Positions 46,944 through 55,623 of a stretch of DNA of 64,000 bases are shown piece by piece. Under the pieces are notes generated by a model. It made no database searches and had not been told where the DNA came from. It saw nothing but the letters and a program-made list of their open reading frames with translations. A program made the translations under genes and the position numbers. How positions within the stretch are numbered: the stretch's first letter is position 1; each line of letters opens with the position of its first letter. The DNA is from DASRFA01 sp035651755 (GTDB taxonomy: Bacteria; Desulfobacterota; Binatia; UBA12015): assembly GCA_035651755.1 (NCBI GenBank), contig DASRFA010000018.1:1-64000 (forward strand), written 5' to 3'.

Positions 46944-48092
46944 ATGGCGAGAGGCCCGAAGAGCGTCGAGACGAGATACGAGGAGGAGCGCCGCGCGCTC
47001 TTCGCCGGTCTCGCGAGGCTTTCGCGGCGCGGCTTCTTCCGGGTCGCGGGCGCGTCGGCGGCGGCGGCGCTGGCAAAGGGCGTCGTGTGGCCGCGGAGCT
47101 TCCAGGTCGTCGAGGTCGCGACCGCCGCCGAGGAGGGGATGCCGGCCGGCGGAGGGAGCGCCGGAACGAAGAAGTTCACGTTCGCCTACGTCTCCGACTC
47201 GCACCTCTACGAGCAGAAGCTGAACGACCGCTTCGTGCGCGCGCTCCTGAAGGCCGTCGACGACGTCAACCACCTCGACCCGCAGCCGGACTTCGTCCTC
47301 TACGGCGGAGACCTCGCCCAGCTCGGCCAGGCGAAGGAGCTCGAGCTCGGCCGCGACATCCTGAAGAACCTGAAGGCGCCCGTGAAGATGATGGTCGGCG
47401 AGCACGACTGGTTCCTCGACATGGGCGACAAGTGGCGCGAGCTCTTCGGCGCCCCGAACTACTCGTTCGATCACAAGGGGGTCCACTTCGTGACGCTGAT
47501 GAGCGTCCAGGAGAAGGACTTCTGGACGGAGCGCGGCATGACGCCGATGCAGCGCATGCTGACGGTCGCGGGGCTCGACAACGCGACCCAGTCGCGCTTC
47601 GAGGTCGGCGACGAGGGCAGGAAGTGGCTCGCGGACGACCTCGCCAAGGTCGACCGCGCGACGCCGATCGTCGTCTTCTCGCACTCGCCGCTCTACAAGT
47701 ACTACCGGAACTGGAACTTCTGGACCGACGACGCGGAGCAGGTGCAGGACATCCTCTCGCCGTTCGCGAACGTGACGGTGGTGCACGGGCACACGCACCA
47801 GCTCTTGACGAACCGGATCGGCAACATCGCGTTCCACGGCATGCTGTCGACGGCGTGGCCGTGGCCGTACGCGCCGGAAGGCCTCCCGCAGCTCACGATC
47901 CAGATGAACCGCGCCGACCCGTTCAGCCAGTTCGACGGCTGCGGCGACGGCACGCTCGACGTGCTCGAGAGCGGGCTCGTCGACAAGGTCTACAACCTCT
48001 GGGACCGGAACCCGGTCACCGTGAGCGGCAGCTACGTGGCGTCCAACGGAACGCGCGATCGCCCGCTCGCGACGAAGCTTCCATCCTATTGA
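46944..48092 (+). CDS. TAT-exported metallophosphoesterase
   Basis: A 382-residue calcineurin-like phosphoesterase. A twin-arginine signal (LSRRGFFRVAGASAAAAL) marks export. Metal motifs are VSDSHLY, LYGGDLAQ, VGEHDW (where most family members have GNHD/E), FSHSPLY and VHGHTH. It likely cleaves a phosphoester in the periplasm. GGAG lies about ten bases before the ATG, and the gene begins 11 bases after the peroxidase stop. The N-terminus starts MARGPKSVETRYEEERR before the twin arginines, long for a TAT n-region. The cytochrome gene follows after 19 bases. Confidence 0.88.
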   Translation: MARGPKSVETRYEEERRALFAGLARLSRRGFFRVAGASAAAALAKGVVWPRSFQVVEVATAAEEGMPAGGGSAGTKKFTFAYVSDSHLYEQKLNDRFVRALLKAVDDVNHLDPQPDFVLYGGDLAQLGQAKELELGRDILKNLKAPVKMMVGEHDWFLDMGDKWRELFGAPNYSFDHKGVHFVTLMSVQEKDFWTERGMTPMQRMLTVAGLDNATQSRFEVGDEGRKWLADDLAKVDRATPIVVFSHSPLYKYYRNWNFWTDDAEQVQDILSPFANVTVVHGHTHQLLTNRIGNIAFHGMLSTAWPWPYAPEGLPQLTIQMNRADPFSQFDGCGDGTLDVLESGLVDKVYNLWDRNPVTVSGSYVASNGTRDRPLATKLPSY

Positions 48093-48111
48093 GCGGCGAG
48101 GAGGCGGAACG

Positions 48112-49005
48112 ATGAGACCACGGACCGCAATCGCGATCGCCGCGCCGCTGGCCGCCCTCGCCGTCGCCGGCGCGCTGCGCGCGCGCGCCGACGCGCCGCC
48201 GCAGCATCACGTGGCGAAGGGGAAGGACGGAAACGTCGTCGTCGCGCTCTGCGACGGCGAGACCAGCATGGAGGTCGACGGGCTGAAGGAAGGCGAGGCC
48301 ATGCCGCGCGACAAGGCGCAGGCGGTCTCGGATGCCCTCATGGCGGAGTGGCGCCGAAAGAACCCGAACGCGCGCTGGGACGACGATCCGCCGGTACGGG
48401 TCGCGCAGGCGGCCGGCGGCGGCCCGAGCGGCGTCGGCCGTCAGGCCGAGCCGGCGGACGCGGCGCGCGCCGCGGGTCCGGACGGCGACCGCGCCGCAGA
48501 GCCCGCGCCGCGCGGCGAGCCCGACGCGCGCACCAACACCGTTCCGCCGGCGCCCGCGCCGGCGCCGGGCCTCCAGAGCGGAACCGAGAAGGGCAGCGAG
48601 AACGTCCCCGTGCCGGGCGCGCAGCCGCCGGCCGGACAGGAGCGCGTCCAGACCGGCATCTACAGCGCCTACACCGATCGTGACGAGAAGGTCTGGCAAG
48701 CGGCGACGGACAAGTTCGTGACCGACGGCAACACCATCTTCCACGACACGAAGGCGCTCGGCGGCACGATCGGCGTCTCGTGCGACATGTGCCACCCGAA
48801 CGCGTCGAACACGCACCCGGAGACGTATCCCAAGTTCCAGGTGCAGCTCGGCCGGGTCGCCATGCTGCGCGACATGATCAACTGGTGCATCGAGAACCCC
48901 GTGCGCGGAAAGCCCCTGCGCGACGACGACGTCAAGCTGAAGGCCCTCGAAGCGTACATCTTGGCGCAGCGAAAGGGCGTCGCTCTCGACTACGGGAAGC
49001 ATTGA
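48112..49005 (+). CDS. Monoheme cytochrome c, exported
   Basis: A 297-residue periplasmic protein with a signal peptide (residues 1-25), an N-terminal domain of about 65 residues, a Pro/Ala/Gly-rich linker (about 100-175) and a C-terminal cytochrome domain with a single heme site CDMCH (C224) followed by PNASNTHPETYPKFQVQLGR. The axial Met is probably in LRDMINW. It is the last gene of the operon and could feed electrons to the di-heme peroxidase. Two Cys in NWCIENP and VALCDGE are additional and could form a disulfide. Confidence 0.85.
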   Translation: MRPRTAIAIAAPLAALAVAGALRARADAPPQHHVAKGKDGNVVVALCDGETSMEVDGLKEGEAMPRDKAQAVSDALMAEWRRKNPNARWDDDPPVRVAQAAGGGPSGVGRQAEPADAARAAGPDGDRAAEPAPRGEPDARTNTVPPAPAPAPGLQSGTEKGSENVPVPGAQPPAGQERVQTGIYSAYTDRDEKVWQAATDKFVTDGNTIFHDTKALGGTIGVSCDMCHPNASNTHPETYPKFQVQLGRVAMLRDMINWCIENPVRGKPLRDDDVKLKALEAYILAQRKGVALDYGKH

Positions 49006-49051
49006 CGCCGGGCGGCTTGTCTCCGGGCGCGAAGTCGGCACAAAACGGCTC

Positions 49052-50119
49052 ATGCTGTCCGGGGGAACCCTCCTCGCGGCGCTGGCGACGCTCGTGATCG
49101 CGTGCGTCGCGCAGGGCGAGGCCGCAGCCTCGTCGGGCGACACGGCGGCGCTCGGGAGCGCACGGAAGGATGCGAACGGGCGGTTCCTGAACCCGAGCGG
49201 GGACATCCCGTTCGCGAGCCCGCTCGTCACCTGGCCTTTCTTCTTCCGGCGCGCCGCCGCAATGATCGCCGGTCGCACCGGCATTCCCGCGGTCGTCGCG
49301 AACGACGGCGCCTTTCTGCGCGGGAACGCCGGCCACAGCGTGCCGGTCGTCACCTGGGTGGGGCACGCGACGCTCCTCGTGCAGATGGACCACGCGACCT
49401 TCCTCACGGATCCGATCTGGTCCGACCGCGCGAGCCCGGTGAGCTTCGGCGGGCCGCGCCGGATGGTGCCGCCCGGGATCGCGCTCGACGCGCTGCCGCC
49501 GATCGACTTCGTCCTCGTCTCGCACAACCACTACGACCATCTCGACGTGGACACGCTCGGCGAGCTCGCGCGCCGCAACCCGGCCGCTCGCTTCGTCGTT
49601 CCGCTCGAGAACGGCGACACGCTGCGCGCGGCCGGCGTGCGGGACGTCGTCGAGCTGGGCTGGGGCGACGGCGTGACGATCGCGGGCATCCAGGTCGTGT
49701 GCCTCCCGACGCAGCACTGGAGCGGCCGTGGACCGTTCGACGCGCGAAAGGCGCTCTGGGGCTCGTATGCGGTGCTCGGACCCGAGCGCCGCTTCTACTT
49801 CGCCGGCGACACGGGCTACTTCGACGGCTTCTCGCGAGTCGGCGAGCGCTGGGGCCCGTTCGACCTCGCGGCGCTCCCGATCGGCGCCTACTCCCCCTCC
49901 GCCATGATGCGCCCCTGGCACCTGAACCCGGAGGAGGCGGTGCGCGCCGGGCTCGATCTCCGGGCGCGGCGGATCGTCGCCATCCACTACGGAACGTTCG
50001 ACCTGAGCGACGAGCCGCCCGACGAGCCGCCGCGCCGCTTGCGCGCCGCCGCCGCCGACGCGTCGATCTCGTCCGACGATACCTACGTCCTCAAGATCGG
50101 CGAGACGCGCGGGTTCTGA
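49052..50119 (+). CDS. MBL-fold metallohydrolase, NAPE-PLD/UlaG-like
   Basis: A 355-residue exported protein. The N-terminus MLSGGTLLAALATLVIAC looks like a signal peptide, possibly lipoprotein-type. The metallo-beta-lactamase zinc motif is VSHNHYDHLD, followed by LPTQHWSGR, FAGDTGYFDGF and IHYGTFDLSDEP. It resembles N-acylphosphatidylethanolamine phospholipase D-type enzymes and UlaG lactonases. The start has no clear Shine-Dalgarno sequence. The last 37 bases overlap the convergent sensor kinase gene. Confidence 0.86.
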   Translation: MLSGGTLLAALATLVIACVAQGEAAASSGDTAALGSARKDANGRFLNPSGDIPFASPLVTWPFFFRRAAAMIAGRTGIPAVVANDGAFLRGNAGHSVPVVTWVGHATLLVQMDHATFLTDPIWSDRASPVSFGGPRRMVPPGIALDALPPIDFVLVSHNHYDHLDVDTLGELARRNPAARFVVPLENGDTLRAAGVRDVVELGWGDGVTIAGIQVVCLPTQHWSGRGPFDARKALWGSYAVLGPERRFYFAGDTGYFDGFSRVGERWGPFDLAALPIGAYSPSAMMRPWHLNPEEAVRAGLDLRARRIVAIHYGTFDLSDEPPDEPPRRLRAAAADASISSDDTYVLKIGETRGF

Positions 50120-51813
50120 GCCGGCCGGTCCGCCGGCAGGGTGATCCGCACGGTCGTGCCCTGCCCGGGCGCGCTCTCGATCGCCAGGCCGCCGCCGAGG
50201 GCCCGCAGGAGGCGGGCGACGATCGCGAGGCCCAGGCCCGCGCCCGCTTCTCGGCTCTCGCCGCGCACGAACGGCTCGATCGCCTTCGCGGAGAATCCGG
50301 CTTCGATCCCGGGGCCGGTGTCGATCACCGCGATCTCGACGAGGTCGGCGCGGCGCTGCGCGACCAGCCGCACGCGTCCGCGTCGCGTGAACTTCGCCGC
50401 GTTGCCGAGCAGGTTCACGAGCATCTGATGCAGTCGACCGGCGTCGGTGTGCGCACACGCGTCGGGCGCGATCTCGGCGTCGAACTCGATGGGCCGGCCG
50501 CGCAGGAGCGCCTCCATCATCTCCCGGAGCGGGGCCACGAGGTCGGCGACGTGCACGCGCTCGAGGCGGCACACGAGCTTCCCCTGCTCGATCTGCGCGA
50601 GGTCGAGGAGGTCGTTGATGAGGGCGAGCTGCCCGCGCGCGCTTCGCTCCATGCGCGTCAACGTGTCGACCTGCTCCGCGGAGAGCACCCCGAACGCGCC
50701 CTCGGAGAGGAGCTGGGTGTAGCCGAGGAAGACGTTGAGCGGCGTCCGGAGGTCGTGCGTCACGTTCGCGAGGAACTCGCTCTTCGCGCGATCCGCGCGC
50801 TTCAGCTCTTCGAGCAGCATGCCCTTTCGGATCGCGACGGTCGCGATCGCGCCGAGGAGGCGCGCGTCCTCGGCGTCGCTCGCGCCGAAGCGGAAGGGCT
50901 CGTCGAGCTCGCTGGCGGTCAGGATGCCGAGCACGCCCGCGTCGTCGTGGAGCGGGATGACGAGCGCGGCCGCGGGGCGGAACGGCGCAGGGATCGGCGT
51001 CTCGGCCCACGGGGTGCTCCGGAAGTCGTTCAGCACGAGCACCTCGCGCGTGCGCAGCGCCTCGTCGAAGGCCGGCTCCGCGCCGCGCGGCAGGTGCAGC
51101 GCGCCGCCCGCGGCGCGCTCGCCGTACGGTCCCGCGGTCCCGTACGGGACGAGCGACTCGTCCTCCACGAGGAAGAGCGCGGATCGCGTCGTCAAGAACA
51201 GGGCGCGCGTCGCCTCGCAGAGGCGGGCCGCCATGCCGCCGAGGTCGGCGGCCGCGAGGACGTCGGCGGCCCAGGTCGCGAGGCGTCGCCGGCGCTCCGC
51301 GAGGCGGGCGTGCGCCGCTTCGAGGCGCGACGTCCGGATGAGGAGCGCGACGTGCGGTGCGAGGTGCTCGAGCGCGCGCACCTGGTCGGGTCGCACCCCG
51401 GGCGGTCCGTGCCAGCCGCACGTGATCGATCCCTCGCCGTCGCCCTGGTAGAGGAGCGGCACGATCGCGACCGAATGGAGCCGCGCGACCTCGAGCAGCT
51501 CCTCCATCGCGGGCGTCGCGCTCCCGCGGACCGCATGCACCGATCGACCCTGCGCGAGATCCTCCACCTCCGGGATCGCGCCCTCGCCGAAGCCGCGTCG
51601 GACGAAGGCCTCCGCGACCTCGGGCGGCGTGCCGTGATCGGCGGCCGGTAGGTACTGCCCGCGCCGGCGCGAGTGGATGTAGACGGTCGCGCGATCACAT
51701 CCGATGCTGGTCGCGACGGCGGTCGCGATGCGCGCCAGTACCTCGGGATAGCCGGTGGCCGCGCGCGCGGCGTCGAGGACGCGACCGAGCGCGCCGAATG
51801 GATCGAGCGGCAC
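50083..51813 (-). CDS. Soluble sensor histidine kinase with two GAF domains
   Basis: A 576-residue cytosolic kinase with no membrane segment. Two GAF domains (about residues 20-165 and 185-325) precede HisKA with H353 in NVTHDLRTPLN and a HATPase domain (VNLLGNAAKF, DTGPGIE, GAGLGLAIV). GAF domains bind small ligands or sense redox or light cues; the second carries no obvious Cys for a bilin. The start is a GTG. There is no adjacent response regulator. The gene is convergent with the MBL hydrolase with a 37-base overlap. The crotonase-like gene begins upstream on the same strand. Confidence 0.9.
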   Translation of the reverse strand: MPLDPFGALGRVLDAARAATGYPEVLARIATAVATSIGCDRATVYIHSRRRGQYLPAADHGTPPEVAEAFVRRGFGEGAIPEVEDLAQGRSVHAVRGSATPAMEELLEVARLHSVAIVPLLYQGDGEGSITCGWHGPPGVRPDQVRALEHLAPHVALLIRTSRLEAAHARLAERRRRLATWAADVLAAADLGGMAARLCEATRALFLTTRSALFLVEDESLVPYGTAGPYGERAAGGALHLPRGAEPAFDEALRTREVLVLNDFRSTPWAETPIPAPFRPAAALVIPLHDDAGVLGILTASELDEPFRFGASDAEDARLLGAIATVAIRKGMLLEELKRADRAKSEFLANVTHDLRTPLNVFLGYTQLLSEGAFGVLSAEQVDTLTRMERSARGQLALINDLLDLAQIEQGKLVCRLERVHVADLVAPLREMMEALLRGRPIEFDAEIAPDACAHTDAGRLHQMLVNLLGNAAKFTRRGRVRLVAQRRADLVEIAVIDTGPGIEAGFSAKAIEPFVRGESREAGAGLGLAIVARLLRALGGGLAIESAPGQGTTVRITLPADRPAQNPRVSPILRT

Positions 51814-51919
51814 GATTCGATTTTCGGCGGTTCGCGGCGCGGGCGCGAGGCGCGAAGTCTTGGCGCCCCACGTCCGCCTTGCGGATCTCGCTGGCGGTTG
51901 CGGGGCACGCGCGGGATCT

Positions 51920-52714
51920 TCAGGCTCGCGATTGCGAGCGCCCGCGCTGCTGGATGCCCGCCCGCCGTGCGGCGATCGCGTCGCGCGTCACGCCCCGCAT
52001 GTGGGCCCGCGACGCCTCGTCCTCGAGGCGGAGCCCTTCGCCGAACGTGGTCGCGAAGCCCTGGTCGATGATGCGCTTGTAGCTGCGGACGACGTCGGGC
52101 TCGCACGACATCATGTCGCGCGCGATGGCCCGGCAGGCGGGGATCAGCTCGTCCGGGGCGACGACGCGATTCACGAGACCCCACTCGTACGCGCGCTGCG
52201 CGTCGAGGTAGTTCCCGGTGAGCGACAGCTCCTTCGCGCGATAGATGCCGATCGCCCGCGGAAGGCGCTGCGACAGCCCCCAGCCCGGCATGATGCCGAC
52301 CCGCGCGTGCGTGTCGGCGAAGCGCGCTTCGGTCGAGGCGATGAGGACGTCGCACGCGAGTGCCACCTCGAAGCCGCCGGTGATGGCGAAGCCGTTGATC
52401 GCGCCGATGATCGGCTGCGGGACGGCGAGCATCGCGCCCACCAGGTCGCCGCCCGCGATCGCGACCTCAGCGTCGCGGGCGCTCGCGTCGCCGGCCTCGC
52501 CCCCGAGCTCCTTCAGGTCGATCCCGGCCGAGAACGCGCGCCCGGCGCCGGTCAGGATGAGGACGGCCGTGTCGCGCTCGCCCGCGACCTCCCGGAACGC
52601 CGTCACGAGCGCCCGCCGGAGCTCGCCGGAGAGCGCGTTCATCGCCTGCGGGCGGTTCAAGGTCAGGGTGGCGATGCCCTCCGACCGTTCGACCTTCAGC
52701 ACGGGCTCGCCCAT
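51920..52714 (-). CDS. Enoyl-CoA hydratase/isomerase family protein, atypical active site
   Basis: A 264-residue crotonase-fold protein. The oxyanion hole motifs AFSAGIDLKEL and AINGFAITGGFEVALACD are present and supply one of the two Glu residues. The second Glu of classical hydratases, in PE-x-x-x-G, is replaced by His in FADTHARVGIMPGWGLSQRL. It is therefore likely to be an isomerase or another crotonase reaction rather than a standard hydratase. ATG 52714 has AAGGGAG upstream. It lies on the same strand as, and upstream of, the GAF kinase and is divergent from the hybrid kinase. Confidence 0.88.
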   Translation of the reverse strand: MGEPVLKVERSEGIATLTLNRPQAMNALSGELRRALVTAFREVAGERDTAVLILTGAGRAFSAGIDLKELGGEAGDASARDAEVAIAGGDLVGAMLAVPQPIIGAINGFAITGGFEVALACDVLIASTEARFADTHARVGIMPGWGLSQRLPRAIGIYRAKELSLTGNYLDAQRAYEWGLVNRVVAPDELIPACRAIARDMMSCEPDVVRSYKRIIDQGFATTFGEGLRLEDEASRAHMRGVTRDAIAARRAGIQQRGRSQSRA

Positions 52715-53058
52715 CGCGCGGCTCCCTTCGTGGCTTCCCGCCGCACGAGTATCGCGGCGGCGCGGGGCCGTCCACTCGCGGACGCGGTTGCCGTCGGGAT
52801 CGCGACCGGCCAAACTGGCGACGTTTGGCGAGGTCGCACTCACGAAGGAGGCGGGGTGTCTGACCCGCGCCCCCCGGACGCGACGGCGCGGCGGGCGCAC
52901 CGCCGTCGCGGCCGCCCGCGACGAGTCGGCCTTTCTTCGTCGGAAAGCACGAAAAACATCATTTTGACGTACCTCGCGCGACGAGGTGCGGTTCTCCGCT
53001 GAGCGCCTTCGTCTCGAGCTCGTCGGAGAGGACCGACTCTCACATGGAGTGATGGCCG
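52715..53058. promoter_or_regulatory. Divergent intergenic region with an inverted repeat
   Basis: A 344-base gap between the crotonase-like gene and the hybrid kinase. It is less GC-rich near 52930-52970 than its surroundings. At 52968-52990 CGTACCTCG and CGAGGTGCG form a 9-bp arm pair (one G-T pair) around CGCGA, a possible operator or hairpin. TTGACG at 52965-52970 may be a -35, but no -10 is clear. I see no gene in it. Confidence 0.3.
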
Positions 53059-55449
53059 ATGTTCCAGGGCGACCCGCAAACCAGCCGCGCGTACCTCGCC
53101 GCAATCGTCGACTCCTCGAACGATGGCATCATCGGTAAGGATCTCGACGGCATCGTCCGGTCCTTCAATCCGGCCGCGGAACGGCTCTTCGGCTATTCCG
53201 CGGCCGAAATCATCGGCAAGTCCATCCGGATCCTGCTGCCTCCGGAGCGGCTCGACGAGGAAGACCGGATCCTCGCGAGGCTGCGCCTCGGCGAGCGGGT
53301 GGACCACTTCGACACGGTCCGTCTCGCCAGGGACGGACGCCGAATCGACATCTCGCTCTCGATCTCGCCGATCCGTGACCCGACTGGAAAGATCGTGGGC
53401 GCCGCAAAGATCGCCCGCGACATCACGGAGCGAAAGCGCGCCGCGGAGGCGCTCCGTGCGCAACAGGAGTGGTTTCGCGTCACTCTTGCGAGCATCGGAG
53501 ATGCCGTGATCGCGTCGGATCCCGAAGGTCGCATCACGTACATGAACCGCGTGGCCGAGCAGCTCACGGGATGGCCGACTCACGACGCGCTCGGCAAGCC
53601 GCTTGCGGACGTCTTCAACGTCGTCAACGAAACCTCGCGGGCGCGAGTCGACAATCCTGCGGAGAGGGTGATCCGATCGGGTGCGGTGGTCGGTCTCGCA
53701 AACCACGCATGTCTCGTCAGCCGCGACGGAACGGAGCGTCCCATCGCAGACAGCGCAGCGCCGATCCTCGATGACGAGCGGCGTATCCTGGGAGTCGTCC
53801 TCGTCTTTCACGACGTCACGGAGCAGCGGCGGGCGGAGAGGGCCATCGCGGAGCAGCGAGAGTGGTTCGCGACGACGCTCGCGAGCATCGGCGATGGCGT
53901 GATCGCGACCGACATCCGCGGCCGCGTCGCCTTCATGAATCCCGTGGCGGAGCACCTCACCGGATACTCCGTGGCGGATGCCGTCGATCGCCCGTGTGAA
54001 GACGTCTTCCGGATCGTGAACGAGCACACGCGCCGAACGGTTCCGAACCCGGTAGCCCGCGTCCTGGCGGAAGGAATCGTCGTCGGCTTGGCGAACCACA
54101 CGATGCTCATCGCTGCCGACGGCACGGAGCGGCCGATCGACGACAGCGGCGCGCCCATCAGGGACTCGAGCCAGCGTATCGCCGGCGCCGTCCTCGTGTT
54201 TCGCGACGTCAGCGAGCGACGGCGGGCCGAAGCCGACAGGTCGCGGGCGGCACACGAGCGCGAGCAGCTGCTCGAGGCCGAGCGACGCGCGAGAGCCGAG
54301 GCGGAGCGCGCGAACCGCGTCAAAGACGAGTTCGTCGCGATGGTTTCGCACGAGCTCCGGACGCCGCTCGGCGCGATCCTCGGTTGGAGCAAGATTCTCC
54401 TCAGGCAGGCGTTGGACGCGAGACTGAAGCACGGGTTGGAAGTCATCGACCGCAACACCCGCACGCAAATACAGCTGGTGTCCGACTTGCTCGACATCAG
54501 CCGGATCACGTCCGGCAAGCTGGCGCTCGAGGTGGACACGGTCGAGGTCGCGTCGGTCGTCCGCGACAGCATCGAAACGCTTCAGCATGCAGCCGACAAC
54601 AAGCACATCGAACTGGTCGCTCGTATCGGCTCCGATCCGATATTCACGGTCGGCGACGCGGCACGTCTTCGCCAAGTCGTGTCGAACATCCTATCCAACG
54701 CGATCAAGTTCACGGAGACCGGGGGGCGGGTGGAGGTGCATGTCGGAACCTCGGGGTCGTCTGCCGAGATCGTCGTGACCGATACCGGGATCGGGATTCG
54801 ATCCGACGACCTCACGTTCCTCTTCGAGCGATTCCGCCAGTCCGGTCCGACCACGACACGCCGCTACGGCGGCCTCGGCCTCGGATTGTCGATTGCGAGG
54901 CATATCGTCGAGCTTCACGGAGGCACGGTGCGCGCGGAGAGCGATGGGGAAGGAAAGGGCGCTCGGTTCACGGTCGAGATCCCACTTCGCTCCGCGGCGC
55001 ATCTCGCCGGCGAGGCGAGCGTCGCCGATCGGGCGATGTCGCACACGGACACCGGAGTGTCCCTCGACGGACTGACGGTGCTCGTCGTCGAGGACGCGAG
55101 CGACATGCTGGCGCTGATCAAGGTGATCCTCGAAAGTCACGGAGCGACCGTCATTGCGGCAACGTCTGCCGCCGACGCGCTGCGTGCGCTGGGCCGATCG
55201 CCGGACATCATCGTGAGCGACATCCGCTTGCCCGACATGGACGGCTACGAGCTCGTGCGAAAGATCCGCTCCGGCGACGAGCCCTCCGCGCGCACGCCGG
55301 CCGTGGCCCTCACTGCGTTCGCTCGGATCGAGGATCGGACGCGCGCGATCCGCGCCGGCTTCCAGGGGCACATCGCAAAGCCGTTCGAGCCCATGGAGCT
55401 CGTCCTCACGATTGCGAGCCTGGCCGGCATCGTCCGGCCGATCAACTAG
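53059..55449 (+). CDS. Soluble hybrid sensor histidine kinase (three PAS, receiver)
   Basis: A 796-residue cytosolic hybrid kinase. Three PAS domains (about residues 10-125, 135-250, 265-380), the last two near-copies of each other (EWF-TLASIGD-VIA-D repeats), are followed by HisKA with H431 in VSHELRTPLGAILG, a HATPase domain (NILSNAIKF, DTGIGIR, GGLGLGLSI) and a receiver with D721 in IIVSDIRLPDMDGYEL. Its codons use more A/T at third positions (ATA, CTA, AAT) than neighbouring genes, suggesting a different history. The start may be ATG 53059 or ATG 53052 in a different frame; 53059 fits the PAS start. No separate regulator is adjacent. Confidence 0.93.
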   Translation: MFQGDPQTSRAYLAAIVDSSNDGIIGKDLDGIVRSFNPAAERLFGYSAAEIIGKSIRILLPPERLDEEDRILARLRLGERVDHFDTVRLARDGRRIDISLSISPIRDPTGKIVGAAKIARDITERKRAAEALRAQQEWFRVTLASIGDAVIASDPEGRITYMNRVAEQLTGWPTHDALGKPLADVFNVVNETSRARVDNPAERVIRSGAVVGLANHACLVSRDGTERPIADSAAPILDDERRILGVVLVFHDVTEQRRAERAIAEQREWFATTLASIGDGVIATDIRGRVAFMNPVAEHLTGYSVADAVDRPCEDVFRIVNEHTRRTVPNPVARVLAEGIVVGLANHTMLIAADGTERPIDDSGAPIRDSSQRIAGAVLVFRDVSERRRAEADRSRAAHEREQLLEAERRARAEAERANRVKDEFVAMVSHELRTPLGAILGWSKILLRQALDARLKHGLEVIDRNTRTQIQLVSDLLDISRITSGKLALEVDTVEVASVVRDSIETLQHAADNKHIELVARIGSDPIFTVGDAARLRQVVSNILSNAIKFTETGGRVEVHVGTSGSSAEIVVTDTGIGIRSDDLTFLFERFRQSGPTTTRRYGGLGLGLSIARHIVELHGGTVRAESDGEGKGARFTVEIPLRSAAHLAGEASVADRAMSHTDTGVSLDGLTVLVVEDASDMLALIKVILESHGATVIAATSAADALRALGRSPDIIVSDIRLPDMDGYELVRKIRSGDEPSARTPAVALTAFARIEDRTRAIRAGFQGHIAKPFEPMELVLTIASLAGIVRPIN

Positions 55450-55623
55450 CGGGAAGCCGAATCGTCGAGCGGGGCCGCTTCGCCTCGCGGTGGGACCGCT
55501 GCCGTCCCGTGCGAGGGTGCACATCCGCGTCCGTGGCCGCCGGTCGGGCTCGACGTGTGGCGGCCGAACGTGGCACGCTGTTCGCGGGCACGAGCGGCGC
55601 GGTTCGCATACGACGAGGTCACG

